Assembly: GCF_000187465.1 (NCBI RefSeq)
Contig: NZ_GL732439.1
Coordinates: forward strand, 1,139,518 to 1,203,517
Source of the DNA: Streptococcus infantis ATCC 700779
GTDB taxonomy: Bacteria > Bacillota > Bacilli > Lactobacillales > Streptococcaceae
Direction: 5' to 3'
DNA length: 64,000 nucleotides
Part shown: positions 31,886-41,484 of the stretch, piece after piece
Layout of the letters: each line of letters starts with the position of its first letter
Numbering within the stretch: position 1 is the stretch's first letter
Notes under the pieces: generated by a model
What the model saw: only the letters and a program-made list of their open reading frames with translations
What the model was told of the DNA's origin: nothing
Databases searched by the model: none
Made by a program: the position numbers and the translations under genes

Positions 31886-32883
31886 TGTTTGATTCGTCCT
31901 GCTCCCACTAAATGCTGTTGCCAGTAGGGGCTTGTTAAGTCGGCATAACCGATTGGGTCGCCTGCATGAAACATACGGTTATTGCCAAGGTATATCCCAA
32001 CATGAGTAATATAAGAGCCAGCGTTATAGGTAGAATGAAAGAAAACCAAATCGCCAGCTTGTGCTTCCGATAGTGGGATATGCTGGGTCACATCATATTG
32101 CTGTTGTGCGGTTCGTGGTAAGTTAATTCCAGCTTTTCCATACGTCCATTGTGTCAGTCCGCTACAATCAAAAGAAGTAGTCGGGGAAGCTCCACCGTAA
32201 ACGTATCGCCAGCCCTCATATTTCAGTGCTTCGTCCATGATGGCTTGTACCGTATCATCATCAAACTCTGTTGTGACAAGATACTGCGTTACCAGTTGCA
32301 CATAAAACATATTGCCATAGTTGTATCGCCAGCCCCCATTGATAGGTATGGCTATGGGATTGGGGTAAGACACTTTTTCGCCACCTGAATACTCTTTTGA
32401 GAAACTTTGAGCCAGTTCAAAGGTATATTTATTTCCACGATTAGCCACATACCCTAAGAAACCACCACCATAATTGTAGGACTGGATAACCGATTCTAAA
32501 TCTACACTGAGCCTTTCGCTACTGGCTAATAATTCACTGAAATACTTCACACCTTGCTTAATGGATTCTTCTGTACTCAATGAATTAGGTGGAAGACCGA
32601 GGGATTCCGAGGACTGCATAACATCTTCCGCAGTACCGCCCGATTCCACCTGTATAATCGCAAGAAGTATGTTGACATATTCTTCAACGCCATATTCTTT
32701 GGCATATTTTTCTACCATAGGCTTATGAGCCAGCACTTCTGCGGAAACATTCACACCTCCATAATGAATATTGGAAATTCCGCTGTCCTGTTCATCTGAA
32801 AATAAAATGGCAACAAACAGAAGCAGTGAGAAGACCATCAAGAATAATCCAGAACCACCAATCACTAAAGTTTTCAACTTCAT
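31882..32883 (-). CDS. orf14: Tn916 Orf14, peptidoglycan hydrolase (CwlT-like)
   Basis: 333 aa: N-terminal membrane anchor, lysozyme-like domain (about 60-190, with LAIIQVESGG) and C-terminal NlpC/P60 domain with catalytic Cys in SFDCSGLTQW and His in ITHVGIYLG. It opens the cell wall for the conjugation channel. ATGA overlaps link it to orf15 and orf13. Confidence 0.95.
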   Translation of the reverse strand: MKLKTLVIGGSGLFLMVFSLLLFVAILFSDEQDSGISNIHYGGVNVSAEVLAHKPMVEKYAKEYGVEEYVNILLAIIQVESGGTAEDVMQSSESLGLPPNSLSTEESIKQGVKYFSELLASSERLSVDLESVIQSYNYGGGFLGYVANRGNKYTFELAQSFSKEYSGGEKVSYPNPIAIPINGGWRYNYGNMFYVQLVTQYLVTTEFDDDTVQAIMDEALKYEGWRYVYGGASPTTSFDCSGLTQWTYGKAGINLPRTAQQQYDVTQHIPLSEAQAGDLVFFHSTYNAGSYITHVGIYLGNNRMFHAGDPIGYADLTSPYWQQHLVGAGRIKQ

Positions 32884-35057
32884 GGTTTCTTACCGACTTT
32901 CTTAATGGTGGCGGTTTTGATTGGTGGTCTACTTCTTGTATTTTGTAGTGGTACTCTTTGAACAGTAGACGGACGTTCTTTTGTGATTGGACGTTGTGAA
33001 GTTCTATCTGCTGTAGTGGTTGAAGTTGCTGGCTTTTGAACGGTTTTTTCTTGAACGGTATTGCCTTGGCGTTCCACTTTTGGACTTGAAAAATCGGACT
33101 TAACTGCTGGACGCTCTTGTTTGGCTTGTTGAGATTCCTTATATGAAGTCTGAATATTAGACTGTTTTGAGGTCTGTTCATCATGATATTGTTCTTGTCT
33201 TGTAGTCGGTCTTTCATGAACAGAAGAAGCAGGCTGTTTTTTCTGTTTGACCTGTTCCATTTCAGAGCGACGCTTCGCAATGGTTTTTCGCCTTTGTTCC
33301 TGCTGTTCCTTGCGTCCACTGGCTCTGTCCGCTTTGGTTTGAGAAATACTACTGGTTAAATCACGGACATTCTCTTTTACTTTGGATTTTCCTTGATATA
33401 CTGCATATCTTGCATTGGTCGGCAAATCTTTAACCTGTTCTTTCAAACCACTAGCAGTGTCTACCATTCTGTCTTTGGTATCAGCTACTGTACCGATGGT
33501 TTGACCGATACGTTTTCCAAGTGTTGATTTTTCCTTTCCGTCTGGTCGGGAGTGATCTGCTTGTGTCCTTGCAGAACTCCCCGAACCCGACTGTCCTTTT
33601 TTACCTGTAACAATGGCAGACCCAGCCCCTAGAGTAGTCATGGAACGTCCAAGTTTCCGCTGTAGACGGTGCATGTGAGCGTGCATAAGCATACGAGGTT
33701 TTCTCATCACACGACTTCCCACACTTTGAGAATCGTTACTCTGTAGAGAAAACATACTCATTAAATCGCCCAGCTTGAAGTAGATTCCTGCAAAGGTCAC
33801 AATCTGTAGAAAAGCAATCAAAAAGAACGGATAACCAGCCGATAAGGTATAGAGCATGGTTGAAATACTAAATGCTGTCGTAATAATCAATGTGATTCCA
33901 GCTCGTGTCAAAATGGTATTAAAGAGCTTTGTTATGGCTCGTTTTGACATACCATCAAATGATGGAATCATGCTTAAAATAAAGCTCACAGGCAGAAACA
34001 TAGCATAGATGATAAAAAGTACCTGCGAGAAAATCATGATTCCTGTTAATAGGAATACAAATATGGAAATCCCAATATTGAAGACAAATAGGAAGAAGAC
34101 TGTACCTAAACGGTTAATGGTCTTTGTAATGGTTAGATTGGTATTGCTTCTGTCTTCAATTTCTTCCGCAACAATTTTTTCTCTGTCTTCGCCATTGTTG
34201 GAATCTGGGCTGGTGGAGAGCAGGCTTTCCACACGGTCAATACCGATACTTTCAATGTCTGAACTGTTGTATTGAAGCAGTAGCCACGGTTGCTGAACCT
34301 GTATGGAAAACAGGCTATCTCTGATTAAGTCCACGCTGTCCTTGCCTTGACTATCGGAATGGGGCATGACAATCTTCGTGCCAAGTGATAAACTGGCATT
34401 ACTGATGTCTGATGAAAAGTCATTGATTTTTTTAATGTAGTCGGGAGCGTAGGCAATAAAGGAAGCCGATAGGATAAACACCAGCACAAAATTCATAATG
34501 GCATGAATTGCCTTTGTGGTTTCTCTCTTTATCAGTCCCGTATAGGCAACATAAACCCCAAGAACCAAAATCAAGAGTAAGAGGAATCCAACATAGAAAC
34601 CCTCTGTTGAAAATCCGTTTGCACTCACACCAGCTAAGGTCTGCATATTCTTACCAATGGAATCTGCTGTAGCGGAAATGAAGTCTAAGGAATAGGCTTC
34701 CTGTACTAAGTAACCTGTCGCATTGGAAACATACAAACTGATTGTCCAAATAAAATTGGTAATGGCATATAGTCCATACATGACCTGTTTTCCAATCCCG
34801 TCCGACCAGTTCCACGGAAGCCAGCCCCAGCTATTATCCACATAAAAATCCAGTTGATAGTTTTCAAGTGGGTATCGGCTGTATTCATTTGCCACATTGA
34901 CCGTATCATCTACCAAGCCCGCAGCTTGAACCACCGTTCCCAGCATGGCTAAAAGAAAAATGGCAATCACAAGTGTGAAAGCCACTGTCATTGCCACTTT
35001 ACCTAGACGTTTCAGCGTCCAGTTTGATTTTATTCTGTTTACTATTGATGGTTTCAC
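32880..35057 (-). CDS. orf15: Tn916 Orf15, VirB6-like polytopic membrane protein
   Basis: 725 aa. N-terminal signal-like helix, then several membrane segments spread over the first 450 residues, then a long Lys/Gln/Ser/Thr-rich, probably disordered cytoplasmic tail (about 470-725). It forms the membrane pore core with Orf17 and Orf19 in the Tn916/ICEBs1 conjugation machine. It starts 3 bp after the orf16 stop codon. Confidence 0.93.
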   Translation of the reverse strand: MKPSIVNRIKSNWTLKRLGKVAMTVAFTLVIAIFLLAMLGTVVQAAGLVDDTVNVANEYSRYPLENYQLDFYVDNSWGWLPWNWSDGIGKQVMYGLYAITNFIWTISLYVSNATGYLVQEAYSLDFISATADSIGKNMQTLAGVSANGFSTEGFYVGFLLLLILVLGVYVAYTGLIKRETTKAIHAIMNFVLVFILSASFIAYAPDYIKKINDFSSDISNASLSLGTKIVMPHSDSQGKDSVDLIRDSLFSIQVQQPWLLLQYNSSDIESIGIDRVESLLSTSPDSNNGEDREKIVAEEIEDRSNTNLTITKTINRLGTVFFLFVFNIGISIFVFLLTGIMIFSQVLFIIYAMFLPVSFILSMIPSFDGMSKRAITKLFNTILTRAGITLIITTAFSISTMLYTLSAGYPFFLIAFLQIVTFAGIYFKLGDLMSMFSLQSNDSQSVGSRVMRKPRMLMHAHMHRLQRKLGRSMTTLGAGSAIVTGKKGQSGSGSSARTQADHSRPDGKEKSTLGKRIGQTIGTVADTKDRMVDTASGLKEQVKDLPTNARYAVYQGKSKVKENVRDLTSSISQTKADRASGRKEQQEQRRKTIAKRRSEMEQVKQKKQPASSVHERPTTRQEQYHDEQTSKQSNIQTSYKESQQAKQERPAVKSDFSSPKVERQGNTVQEKTVQKPATSTTTADRTSQRPITKERPSTVQRVPLQNTRSRPPIKTATIKKVGKKP

Positions 35058-35059
35058 AT

Positions 35060-37507
35060 TTACACCTCTTTTCGCACAGGTGGTCTGGTATCAAAGGCAT
35101 GGAGCAGTTCTTCAAATACAGGGTGGAACTGTATCACACCGACACGACCATATAAATCACTGATAAGGCATTGCCCGTTTTCCAAATCACGCAATCGCTT
35201 CTGATTGTTTTCGTCCTCTGGGTCTACACCAAAAAAGGCTAAGGTCTTTTTAATCTCGTTAAGGTCAGTGGAACGAAATGCAAATTTTAAGCCGAGGTTA
35301 TTTTTCAGTTTTTCATCTAAGAGGTCGTCTGTATTTTGGGTCACGAAATATACCCCAGCGTTCATAGCACGACCAGCCCGAACCAGCTTCATAGATAGTG
35401 TTTTTCCTTGTGCTACCTGTAAAAAGCTCCATGCTTCGTCTAAATCTACAATCTTGAAAATGCTTCGGTCTGTATGGATAAAGTCTAAAGCAAAGGTACT
35501 AATGACAATCAGCATAGCAACGGATAAAAGCTCCATAGTGGTATATTCCTCAAAGGAAGTTTCCTTGTCGGGAAGTACCAAGTCCGCAACCTGTATAATG
35601 TTCAGTTGTTTTTCTAAGCTGATAGACTGCTCCACATAACCATTACTGAATAATAAATGTGCAAAGTCATAGTCTGTAAAACTTTCGATATGGTCGGCTA
35701 TACTGGTACTTAGTGGCGTATTCTCAACCCGTAATTCCTCAATCACTTTCATCAACCCTCGTACTTCACTATTGGTTACTGCACGAATGGCTTTTCTAAG
35801 GATTGGGAAGCGTTCCCCATCACGAGAGGAAATCCCCGTAAGGAATGTCAGAATATCAATAGCCAGTGATTCAGAATCTTTGGGATTTTTCATAATCACA
35901 TAAGGGTCAAGTAAGCCTTTGTTTTTCTCATCAGAAGTCAGAGTGACGATATTGATTTCATGGGAAATCTCTGGCAAGGTTTCTTTCCATCTGCCACGTT
36001 CTGCTTTTGGGTCTACAATCACTGCTTGTGCCCCATAAAGCACCGCATAATAGACGATAAGGTTATTCGCAAAGGATTTACCACCACCCAGCGAACCAAC
36101 AAAAGCCGACGCTAACGCATTGGTTACTGAACCCTTAACCCCTTGACTGGCAAGAGCAGGTTTCAGATAGACATTGCGTCCAGTATCTAAGCTGTAGCCA
36201 ACATAAATCCCCTCATTTTCCCCCAGCATTTGAGTAGCACCAAAACCTAAACCAGCGAGGAAATCAGAGGTCACGTATTGAATATAATCATTCATATAAC
36301 GCTTGCTGGCAGGTAAAAATTCTTCATGTAAGCCGAGCATATCCCCAAATGGTCGTACCAGTTTTACGCTTAAATCGTCATAAAAATCTTTCACTTCATT
36401 ACAACGACGTTTGAGTTCGTCAAGATCATTTGCTGATACCCTTACCACATAAGACAGCTTGTACATAGATTCCTTGCTTTGGTCTAAATTGGTTTCCAGC
36501 TCATTCACACTTTCCAGAGCTTCCGCCACATTGGAGCTGGTTTCATTATCACTTTGCCAAGCGTGGTTATCCAAGTCTTTCAGTTCTTTCTTTTTATTGC
36601 GGACAGTAGATAGGGCTTTACGATTCGCTACAATTTCCACATTCATTGACGTATCAATCGGGAATGTAAATTGCTGTTGCTGGTAGTAGAAGATTTCAGA
36701 GGACGGGAAGTCCAGTTCTCCGACAATGCTGTTAATGGTAAAGTAAGCTACATAGACGGTTTCATCTTCCTGCTGGATTTTCAAATATCGCTGTTTTTCT
36801 TCCACCAAACAGCGAGTAGGCTTAATCAAGTCATAGTATTTAATCAGCGTTTCATTATCCAGCTTTTTCTTTGATAGATGGTACTCATACTCTTCATAGG
36901 CAGTGCCTGTCTGTCCGTAAAGGTGTTCAATCAGATAGCCGAAGTCGTCCTTATCTAACCTGCGGATTTTGAAACGACGAGAGATTTTATTTTCTAAGAG
37001 CTTTTCCATCTTCTGAAAACGCAGGATTTCATCATTACTCATACTAACAAAATCGCCCATCAGCTTATGGTTCACATCATAGACAAAATCAGACAAAGCA
37101 TTTTTTGCTTCAACGGTAAGACTTTTCATAGAAAACTCCTGATCGTTGAGAAGCAACTTAAAGCCGATAAAGAAACGGTAGTTCACTTGATTTTCGCCAA
37201 TCATGGATATTAAAGCGTCTGTCTGTTGGTCGATTTTGTCATAGGCAACCGCTTTGAGCTTGCCAGTGACTTCATTTTTGGAACGCTCTTGTGCAGAACG
37301 TATGCTGGATTCTGTACTGATTTGTAAAGCATGAATTTTGCCATCACGATTTTGTGCGATAAGCTGTCTGAAAGAATCATGCACTTGTATTTTCTGTTCT
37401 GGACTTAGAAATGAGTAATTGTAAGGAACAAGCTCATAGTAAGCATAACATTCCCCGTCTTTATTCCAGACGAGATTGTTTTCAATGTATTTAATTGGAT
37501 ATGCCAT
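35060..37507 (-). CDS. orf16: Tn916 Orf16, VirB4/TraC-type conjugation ATPase
   Basis: 815 aa from MAYPIKYIENN with GGAG 9 bp upstream; an upstream in-frame ATG at 37558 would enter the orf17 frame deeply and is not needed. Walker A GSLGGGKSF, Walker B-like IFKIVDLDEAWSF, and a downstream FVTQNTDDLL motif. It powers the type IV secretion channel. It overlaps orf17 by 17 bp. Confidence 0.95.
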   Translation of the reverse strand: MAYPIKYIENNLVWNKDGECYAYYELVPYNYSFLSPEQKIQVHDSFRQLIAQNRDGKIHALQISTESSIRSAQERSKNEVTGKLKAVAYDKIDQQTDALISMIGENQVNYRFFIGFKLLLNDQEFSMKSLTVEAKNALSDFVYDVNHKLMGDFVSMSNDEILRFQKMEKLLENKISRRFKIRRLDKDDFGYLIEHLYGQTGTAYEEYEYHLSKKKLDNETLIKYYDLIKPTRCLVEEKQRYLKIQQEDETVYVAYFTINSIVGELDFPSSEIFYYQQQQFTFPIDTSMNVEIVANRKALSTVRNKKKELKDLDNHAWQSDNETSSNVAEALESVNELETNLDQSKESMYKLSYVVRVSANDLDELKRRCNEVKDFYDDLSVKLVRPFGDMLGLHEEFLPASKRYMNDYIQYVTSDFLAGLGFGATQMLGENEGIYVGYSLDTGRNVYLKPALASQGVKGSVTNALASAFVGSLGGGKSFANNLIVYYAVLYGAQAVIVDPKAERGRWKETLPEISHEINIVTLTSDEKNKGLLDPYVIMKNPKDSESLAIDILTFLTGISSRDGERFPILRKAIRAVTNSEVRGLMKVIEELRVENTPLSTSIADHIESFTDYDFAHLLFSNGYVEQSISLEKQLNIIQVADLVLPDKETSFEEYTTMELLSVAMLIVISTFALDFIHTDRSIFKIVDLDEAWSFLQVAQGKTLSMKLVRAGRAMNAGVYFVTQNTDDLLDEKLKNNLGLKFAFRSTDLNEIKKTLAFFGVDPEDENNQKRLRDLENGQCLISDLYGRVGVIQFHPVFEELLHAFDTRPPVRKEV

Positions 37508-37883
37508 AAAATTCACTCCTAACTGCTGTAATGGCTTCTTGTGGCTGGTTTCTGCCAAGCGTTACTTTTTTTCCTGCATAGGTCAGCTTTGGTCGCAGTG
37601 CATAAGCAATGACAGACTTCAAAAATCCATAAGGCTTTTTACCATCAAAAGTTTTTGTAGACATAAACCATGTGAAAGCCACAGGAATCCCAAAGTATTT
37701 GAGAAATGCTCCCTCTATCATGGAAAGAGGGGGCAAGTTGCCAAGTATCATCACTGCAAAGAGTGACACGACAAACCATGTCATTTGCGTAAAGGTTATG
37801 GGAAACGGAAGTCTAAAATCATTGATAGAATACAGTACCTTTTCCACAGACCAGATACTGGTATAGCTTCGTATTTTCTTCAT
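37491..37883 (-). CDS. orf17: Tn916 Orf17, TcpE-family membrane protein
   Basis: 130 aa from MKKIRSYTSI, preceded by AAAGGATTGATTAC. The open frame runs upstream to 37997 but has no ribosome site there and would overlap ardA. Two membrane segments; PrgI/TcpE-like. Belongs to the mating-channel complex. Confidence 0.88.
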   Translation of the reverse strand: MKKIRSYTSIWSVEKVLYSINDFRLPFPITFTQMTWFVVSLFAVMILGNLPPLSMIEGAFLKYFGIPVAFTWFMSTKTFDGKKPYGFLKSVIAYALRPKLTYAGKKVTLGRNQPQEAITAVRSEFYGISN

Positions 37884-37971
37884 GTAATCAATCCTTTCAT
37901 AAAAAATAGGGGTAGCTGATTGAGCCACCCCGTAAAATAGAAAATCTGCCAGTAGTAATGTACCGACAGAT

Positions 37972-38469
37972 TTAATAGACGATTTCAAAAATCCCATGAT
38001 TGGTTGAGATAAACGTTCCTGAAAGGTCTAAATCCCGACCATAGGCTTGATAATCAATATAGTTTTGAAGACTAGCTGGTACTTCGCCTAAAGCACCCGT
38101 TTCTTCAATGTAGTAGCGTGCCACGTCATACATATCATCACAATCGGAATGAATGATAATATCCTCTTGATGTTCGCTTAGTTCTTCAATGCTTGAAAAA
38201 TGAGTGAGCAGAGCAGATAGCTCCGATTGTAATTCTTCGGGTAATTCCGATACCATTTCCCATAGTCGATTGAGTTCGCCAATGGAAGTGTATTCGTCAA
38301 CCGTAAAGGGTAACTCGTAGTCATGAATGGCGTATTCCTCATATTCATCATTCAAGCCGATTTTCTCTTTGACTTCCTCAAAGTCAATGGGAAAGGTAAA
38401 CCACGCACCGACCAATTCGCCCTCATTGTATTTGCCTAAATTCGCAATATAGACTTGCATATCGTCCAT
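37972..38469 (-). CDS. ardA: antirestriction protein ArdA (Tn916 Orf18)
   Basis: 165 aa, strongly acidic, elongated DNA mimic (MQVYIANLGKYNEG start, YDVARYYIEETG C-terminal motif). ArdA binds type I restriction-modification enzymes in place of DNA and protects the incoming single-stranded/duplex element. Lies between orf19 and orf17. Confidence 0.95.
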   Translation of the reverse strand: MDDMQVYIANLGKYNEGELVGAWFTFPIDFEEVKEKIGLNDEYEEYAIHDYELPFTVDEYTSIGELNRLWEMVSELPEELQSELSALLTHFSSIEELSEHQEDIIIHSDCDDMYDVARYYIEETGALGEVPASLQNYIDYQAYGRDLDLSGTFISTNHGIFEIVY

Positions 38470-38585
38470 ATATTCACGTCCTTTCTTTGTAGAGATTCAA
38501 AAATCCCTACCGCACTTCGTTTGGTGTACCATTCCTTTGCGGAACATAAGAAAACCACTTATATTCCACAAAAGAACGGTTTTAT

Positions 38586-38807
38586 TTAAGCACCAATAAT
38601 GCGATTGAATAGCTCTAGTAAAATGTCTTTTACTCCAGCAGCGTTGAAGACTAAGCCAACCGCAATAATCGCAATAATTAAAAAGCCAATCAGTTTGCTA
38701 AACTCACGCTTGAAGCCAAGATACAAGCCAATCACAACGATTGCTAAAAGCACCAGTGATTGAGCGTTTGATAGAAACCAGTTATAAAGGTTTTGTCCAA
38801 AATTCAT
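38586..38807 (-). CDS. orf19: Tn916 Orf19, small membrane conjugation protein (TcpD-like)
   Basis: 73 aa with two hydrophobic helices (LVLLAIVVIGLYLG and LIGFLIIAIIAVGLVF), typical of the ICEBs1 ConD / TcpD family. Ribosome site AGAGGAGAAC upstream. Formerly the gene directly after orf20; the IS/erm(B) unit now separates them by 2.8 kb. Confidence 0.9.
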   Translation of the reverse strand: MNFGQNLYNWFLSNAQSLVLLAIVVIGLYLGFKREFSKLIGFLIIAIIAVGLVFNAAGVKDILLELFNRIIGA

Positions 38808-38872
38808 AAAAATGTTCTCCTCTCTATATTCAATGAATTTGTATTTGAGTTATTTTTTTGGGGTATACACTT

Positions 38873-38901
38873 TCTGGTATGGATAGAGATTCCATGCCAG
38901 A
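38873..38901 (+). terminator. hairpin inside the left IS end
   Basis: TCTGGTATGGA / TCCATGCCAGA (10 of 11 pairs) followed by TTTTTTT on the plus strand. It would stop transcription entering the IS from orf19's side and so shields the transposase from outside readthrough, a common IS device. Confidence 0.6.
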
Positions 38902-38986
38902 TTTTTTTATACAAAAAAGAGGACATTTGCTGTCCCCTCGTTATACAATCAATTCACCACAAAAATCATGAAAGAAGGTTAAACAA

Positions 38987-40234
38987 ATGTCCCATAATGA
39001 TTCTATCCTAAATATTCTTGGAATTAAAGATAAAAATATTAAAATTATTTCTGTTGAAGAAGCTGAACACAACAACGATTCTGTTAAAGAGTATATAACG
39101 CTAATAACAGCTACTCTTTCTTATCCGATTAATCGTTGTCGTAACTGTGGCTTTCCCACAGTTAATAAGGATGGCTTTCGCAAAACTCATGTACGACTGG
39201 CAAGTTTAAATGGGAGAAGATATGAACTAGAGCTTCGTAAACAACGCTATAAATGTAAATCATGCCATACTACTTTTGGTGCTATTACTAATTTAACCAA
39301 AGAAAATCAAACCTTATCCAGTGATCTCAAAAATCAAATCATGCTTTTAGCTCGTAAAGGCTTATCTGGTCAGCTTATTGCTGAAATGTGTCACTGCTCT
39401 CCTAGCAGTGTTCGTCGAACAATCTTAGAGCGCATGGAACCACACTATCGTGTGGCTAAGTTGCCTAAGCATCTATGTTTTGACGAGTTTCGTTCAATTA
39501 AGTCTGTGATGTCCTTTATCTGTTGTGACGCTGAAACCCACCAAATTGTCACAAAGTTACAGGATCGTCTATCACCTACCATTGTTGATTATTTTGAAAG
39601 TCGTTATTCAAAAGCCGAACGCGAATGCGTTCAATCAGTTGTAATTGATTTAAATGCTCAATATCAAAGTTTTATCTATCGCCTTTTCCCTAATGCCAAT
39701 ATCATTATTGATCGCTTCCACCTTGTACAATTAGCTGGTCGCGCTTTGGACAATTGTCGTATCTCTATCCTAAAGCAACTTGATAAACAGAGCCAAGAAT
39801 ATAAAATTATGAAGTCACATTGGAAGCTATTCCATAAAAAAGCTGAAGATCTTCACCCTGAAGAAGTAGTTTTTCTTCGCGGCGTTAAACAATATATGAC
39901 TCGCCAAAATGCTGTTGATCTCATTACTAGTAAATTTTCCAAGTTCGCTGAAGTATACCAAACTTACCAAGATATCACGAAAGCCCTAAACGAGCGCAAT
40001 AGTGAATTACTAGAGTCAACCATCTTAGACTACCAAAAAACCAATACAGAAATGGATACTGCTATTCAAACCCTTCGTCAAAACAGAAAATATGTCTTAA
40101 ATAGCGCTAAATTTGAATACTCTAATGGTCCTTTAGAAGGCATCAATCGCAAAATCAAAACCCTAAAACGAACTTGTTATGGTTTTGCCAATCAAAAATT
40201 TTTCTTTTTAAGAATCGATTGTATTTTTTCGTAA
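38987..40234 (+). CDS. ISL3 family transposase
   Basis: 415 aa, near the usual length for ISL3 transposases, with ribosome site AGAAGG 9 bp upstream. N-terminal zinc ribbon (CRNCGFPT ... CKSCHTTFG), then HTH (LIAEMCHCSPSSVRRTI), then the DDE catalytic domain (CFDEFRS, VVIDLNAQY, and the late acidic residue in YSNGPLEGINRKIK). Opposite in orientation to the Tn916 transfer genes. No internal stop, so it may be active. Confidence 0.92.
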   Translation: MSHNDSILNILGIKDKNIKIISVEEAEHNNDSVKEYITLITATLSYPINRCRNCGFPTVNKDGFRKTHVRLASLNGRRYELELRKQRYKCKSCHTTFGAITNLTKENQTLSSDLKNQIMLLARKGLSGQLIAEMCHCSPSSVRRTILERMEPHYRVAKLPKHLCFDEFRSIKSVMSFICCDAETHQIVTKLQDRLSPTIVDYFESRYSKAERECVQSVVIDLNAQYQSFIYRLFPNANIIIDRFHLVQLAGRALDNCRISILKQLDKQSQEYKIMKSHWKLFHKKAEDLHPEEVVFLRGVKQYMTRQNAVDLITSKFSKFAEVYQTYQDITKALNERNSELLESTILDYQKTNTEMDTAIQTLRQNRKYVLNSAKFEYSNGPLEGINRKIKTLKRTCYGFANQKFFFLRIDCIFS

Positions 40235-40270
40235 AAAAATACCCCCTACATTTTCGTAGGAAGTATTTTT
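40234..40270. terminator. IS terminator after the transposase
   Basis: AAAATAC...CCTAC / GTAGG...GTATTTTT stem beginning at the transposase stop, with T-runs available on both strands. In the minus direction it lies between erm(B) and orf19 in the path of the transfer operon. Confidence 0.65.
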
Positions 40271-40322
40271 AGTCAACCATACCAGTTGACAGATATCCCA
40301 CTTAGGACATTTTCCTACAAGG

Positions 40323-40389
40323 GGTCCCGAGCGCTTAGTGGGAATTTGTACCCCTTATCGATACAAATTCCCCGTAGGCGCTAGGGACC
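40323..40389. other. large imperfect palindrome 3' of erm(B)
   Basis: GGTCCC...AGCGC...GGGAATTTGTA at the left and TACAAATTCCC...GCGCT...GGGACC at the right, folding into one long stem. The same region flanks erm(B) in Inc18-type plasmids as I remember it and resembles a plasmid single-strand origin. That function is inference only. Confidence 0.45.
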
Positions 40390-40486
40390 TCTTTAGCTTC
40401 TTGGAAGCTGTCAGTAGTATATCTAATAATTTATCTCCATTCCCTTTAGTAACGTGTAACTTTCCAAATTTAAAAAAGCGACTCAT
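40355..40486 (-). CDS. small ORF downstream of erm(B), plasmid remnant
   Basis: 43 codons beginning MSRFFKFGKLHVTKGNG, starting 4 bp after the erm(B) stop in the same direction. It runs into the palindrome 40323-40389, where its C-terminus is changed. A similar basic short ORF follows erm(B) and also pre/mob-linked regions of small Gram-positive plasmids. Function unknown; probably a remnant. Confidence 0.45.
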   Translation of the reverse strand: MSRFFKFGKLHVTKGNGDKLLDILLTASKKLKRSLAPTGNLYR

Positions 40487-40490
40487 AGAA

Positions 40491-41228
40491 TTATTTCCTC
40501 CCGTTAAATAATAGATAACTATTAAAAATAGACAATACTTGCTCATAAGTAATGGTACTTAAATTGTTTACTTTGGCGTGTTTCATTGCTTGATGAAACT
40601 GATTTTTAGTAAACAGTTGACGATATTCTCGATTGACCCATTTTGAAACAAAGTACGTATATAGCTTCCAATATTTATCTGGAACATCTGTGGTATGGCG
40701 GGTAAGTTTTATTAAGACACTGTTTACTTTTGGTTTAGGATGAAAGCATTCCGCTGGCAGCTTAAGCAATTGCTGAATCGAGACTTGAGTGTGCAAGAGC
40801 AACCCTAGTGTTCGGTGAATATCCAAGGTACGCTTGTAGAATCCTTCTTCAACAATCAGATAGATGTCAGACGCACGGCTTTCAAAAACCACTTTTTTAA
40901 TAATTTGTGTGCTTAAATGGTAAGGAATATTCCCAACAATTTTATACCTCTGTTTGTTAGGGAATTGAAACTGTAGAATATCTTGGTGAATTAAAGTGAC
41001 ACGAGTATTCAGTTTTAATTTTTCTGACGATAAGTTGAATAGATGACTGTCTAATTCAATAGACGTTACCTGTTTACTTATTTTAGCCAGTTTCGTCGTT
41101 AAATGCCCTTTACCTGTTCCAATTTCGTAAACGGTATCGGTTTCTTTTAAATTCAATTGTTTTATTATTTGGTTGAGTACTTTTTCACTCGTTAAAAAGT
41201 TTTGAGAATATTTTATATTTTTGTTCAT
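40491..41228 (-). CDS. erm(B): 23S rRNA adenine-N6 dimethyltransferase Erm(B)
   Basis: 245 aa, full length. SAM-binding motif [11 protein letters not shown], and the NIPYHLS motif IV near residue 100. It dimethylates A2058 of 23S rRNA and gives macrolide, lincosamide and streptogramin B resistance. Inducible through the leader peptide at 41353-41436. Same strand as orf20, whose extended frame runs over the erm(B) promoter. Confidence 0.98.
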   Translation of the reverse strand: MNKNIKYSQNFLTSEKVLNQIIKQLNLKETDTVYEIGTGKGHLTTKLAKISKQVTSIELDSHLFNLSSEKLKLNTRVTLIHQDILQFQFPNKQRYKIVGNIPYHLSTQIIKKVVFESRASDIYLIVEEGFYKRTLDIHRTLGLLLHTQVSIQQLLKLPAECFHPKPKVNSVLIKLTRHTTDVPDKYWKLYTYFVSKWVNREYRQLFTKNQFHQAMKHAKVNNLSTITYEQVLSIFNSYLLFNGRK

Positions 41229-41352
41229 GTAATCTCTCCTGAAGTGATTACATCTATAAACAAATACAGAAGTTAAACGATTTGTTTGTAATTTTAGTTA
41301 TCTGTTTAAAAAGTCATAAGATTAGTCACTGGTAGGAATTAATCTAACGTAT

Positions 41353-41436
41353 TTATTTATCTGCGTAATCACTGTTTTTAGTCTGTTTCAAAACAGTAGA
41401 TGTTTTATCTACATTACGCATTTGGAATACCAACAT
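41353..41436 (-). CDS. ermBL: erm(B) leader peptide
   Basis: 27 codons starting MLVFQMRNVDKTSTV, preceded by AAGGAGGGA. It matches the ErmBL leader known to stall ribosomes at Asp10 with erythromycin bound and so expose the erm(B) ribosome site. Residues through Asp10 are unchanged as far as I recall the sequence, so induction should work. Confidence 0.93.
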   Translation of the reverse strand: MLVFQMRNVDKTSTVLKQTKNSDYADK

Positions 41437-41484
41437 GACGAATCCCTCCTTCTTAATTACAAATTTTTAGCATCTAATTTAACT

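Larger units (their letters stand above)
38861..40300 (+). mobile_element. ISL3-family insertion sequence
   Basis: 1440 bp. Proposed left inverted repeat begins GGGTATACACTTTCTGGTATGG; the right one (minus strand from 40300) begins GGATATCTGTCAACTGGTATGG. They match in 14 of 22 positions including the last nine. Target repeat TTTTTTTG is present only on the left; the right flank CACTTAGG differs because the right partner end of the transposed unit lies at 41700. Encodes one transposase. Confidence 0.7.

Noticed and set aside
40301..40308. Target duplication of the IS alone (38861-40300)
   Set aside because: The 8 bases after 40300 are CACTTAGG, not TTTTTTTG. The matching repeat is at 41701-41708, so the whole unit, not the IS alone, transposed.
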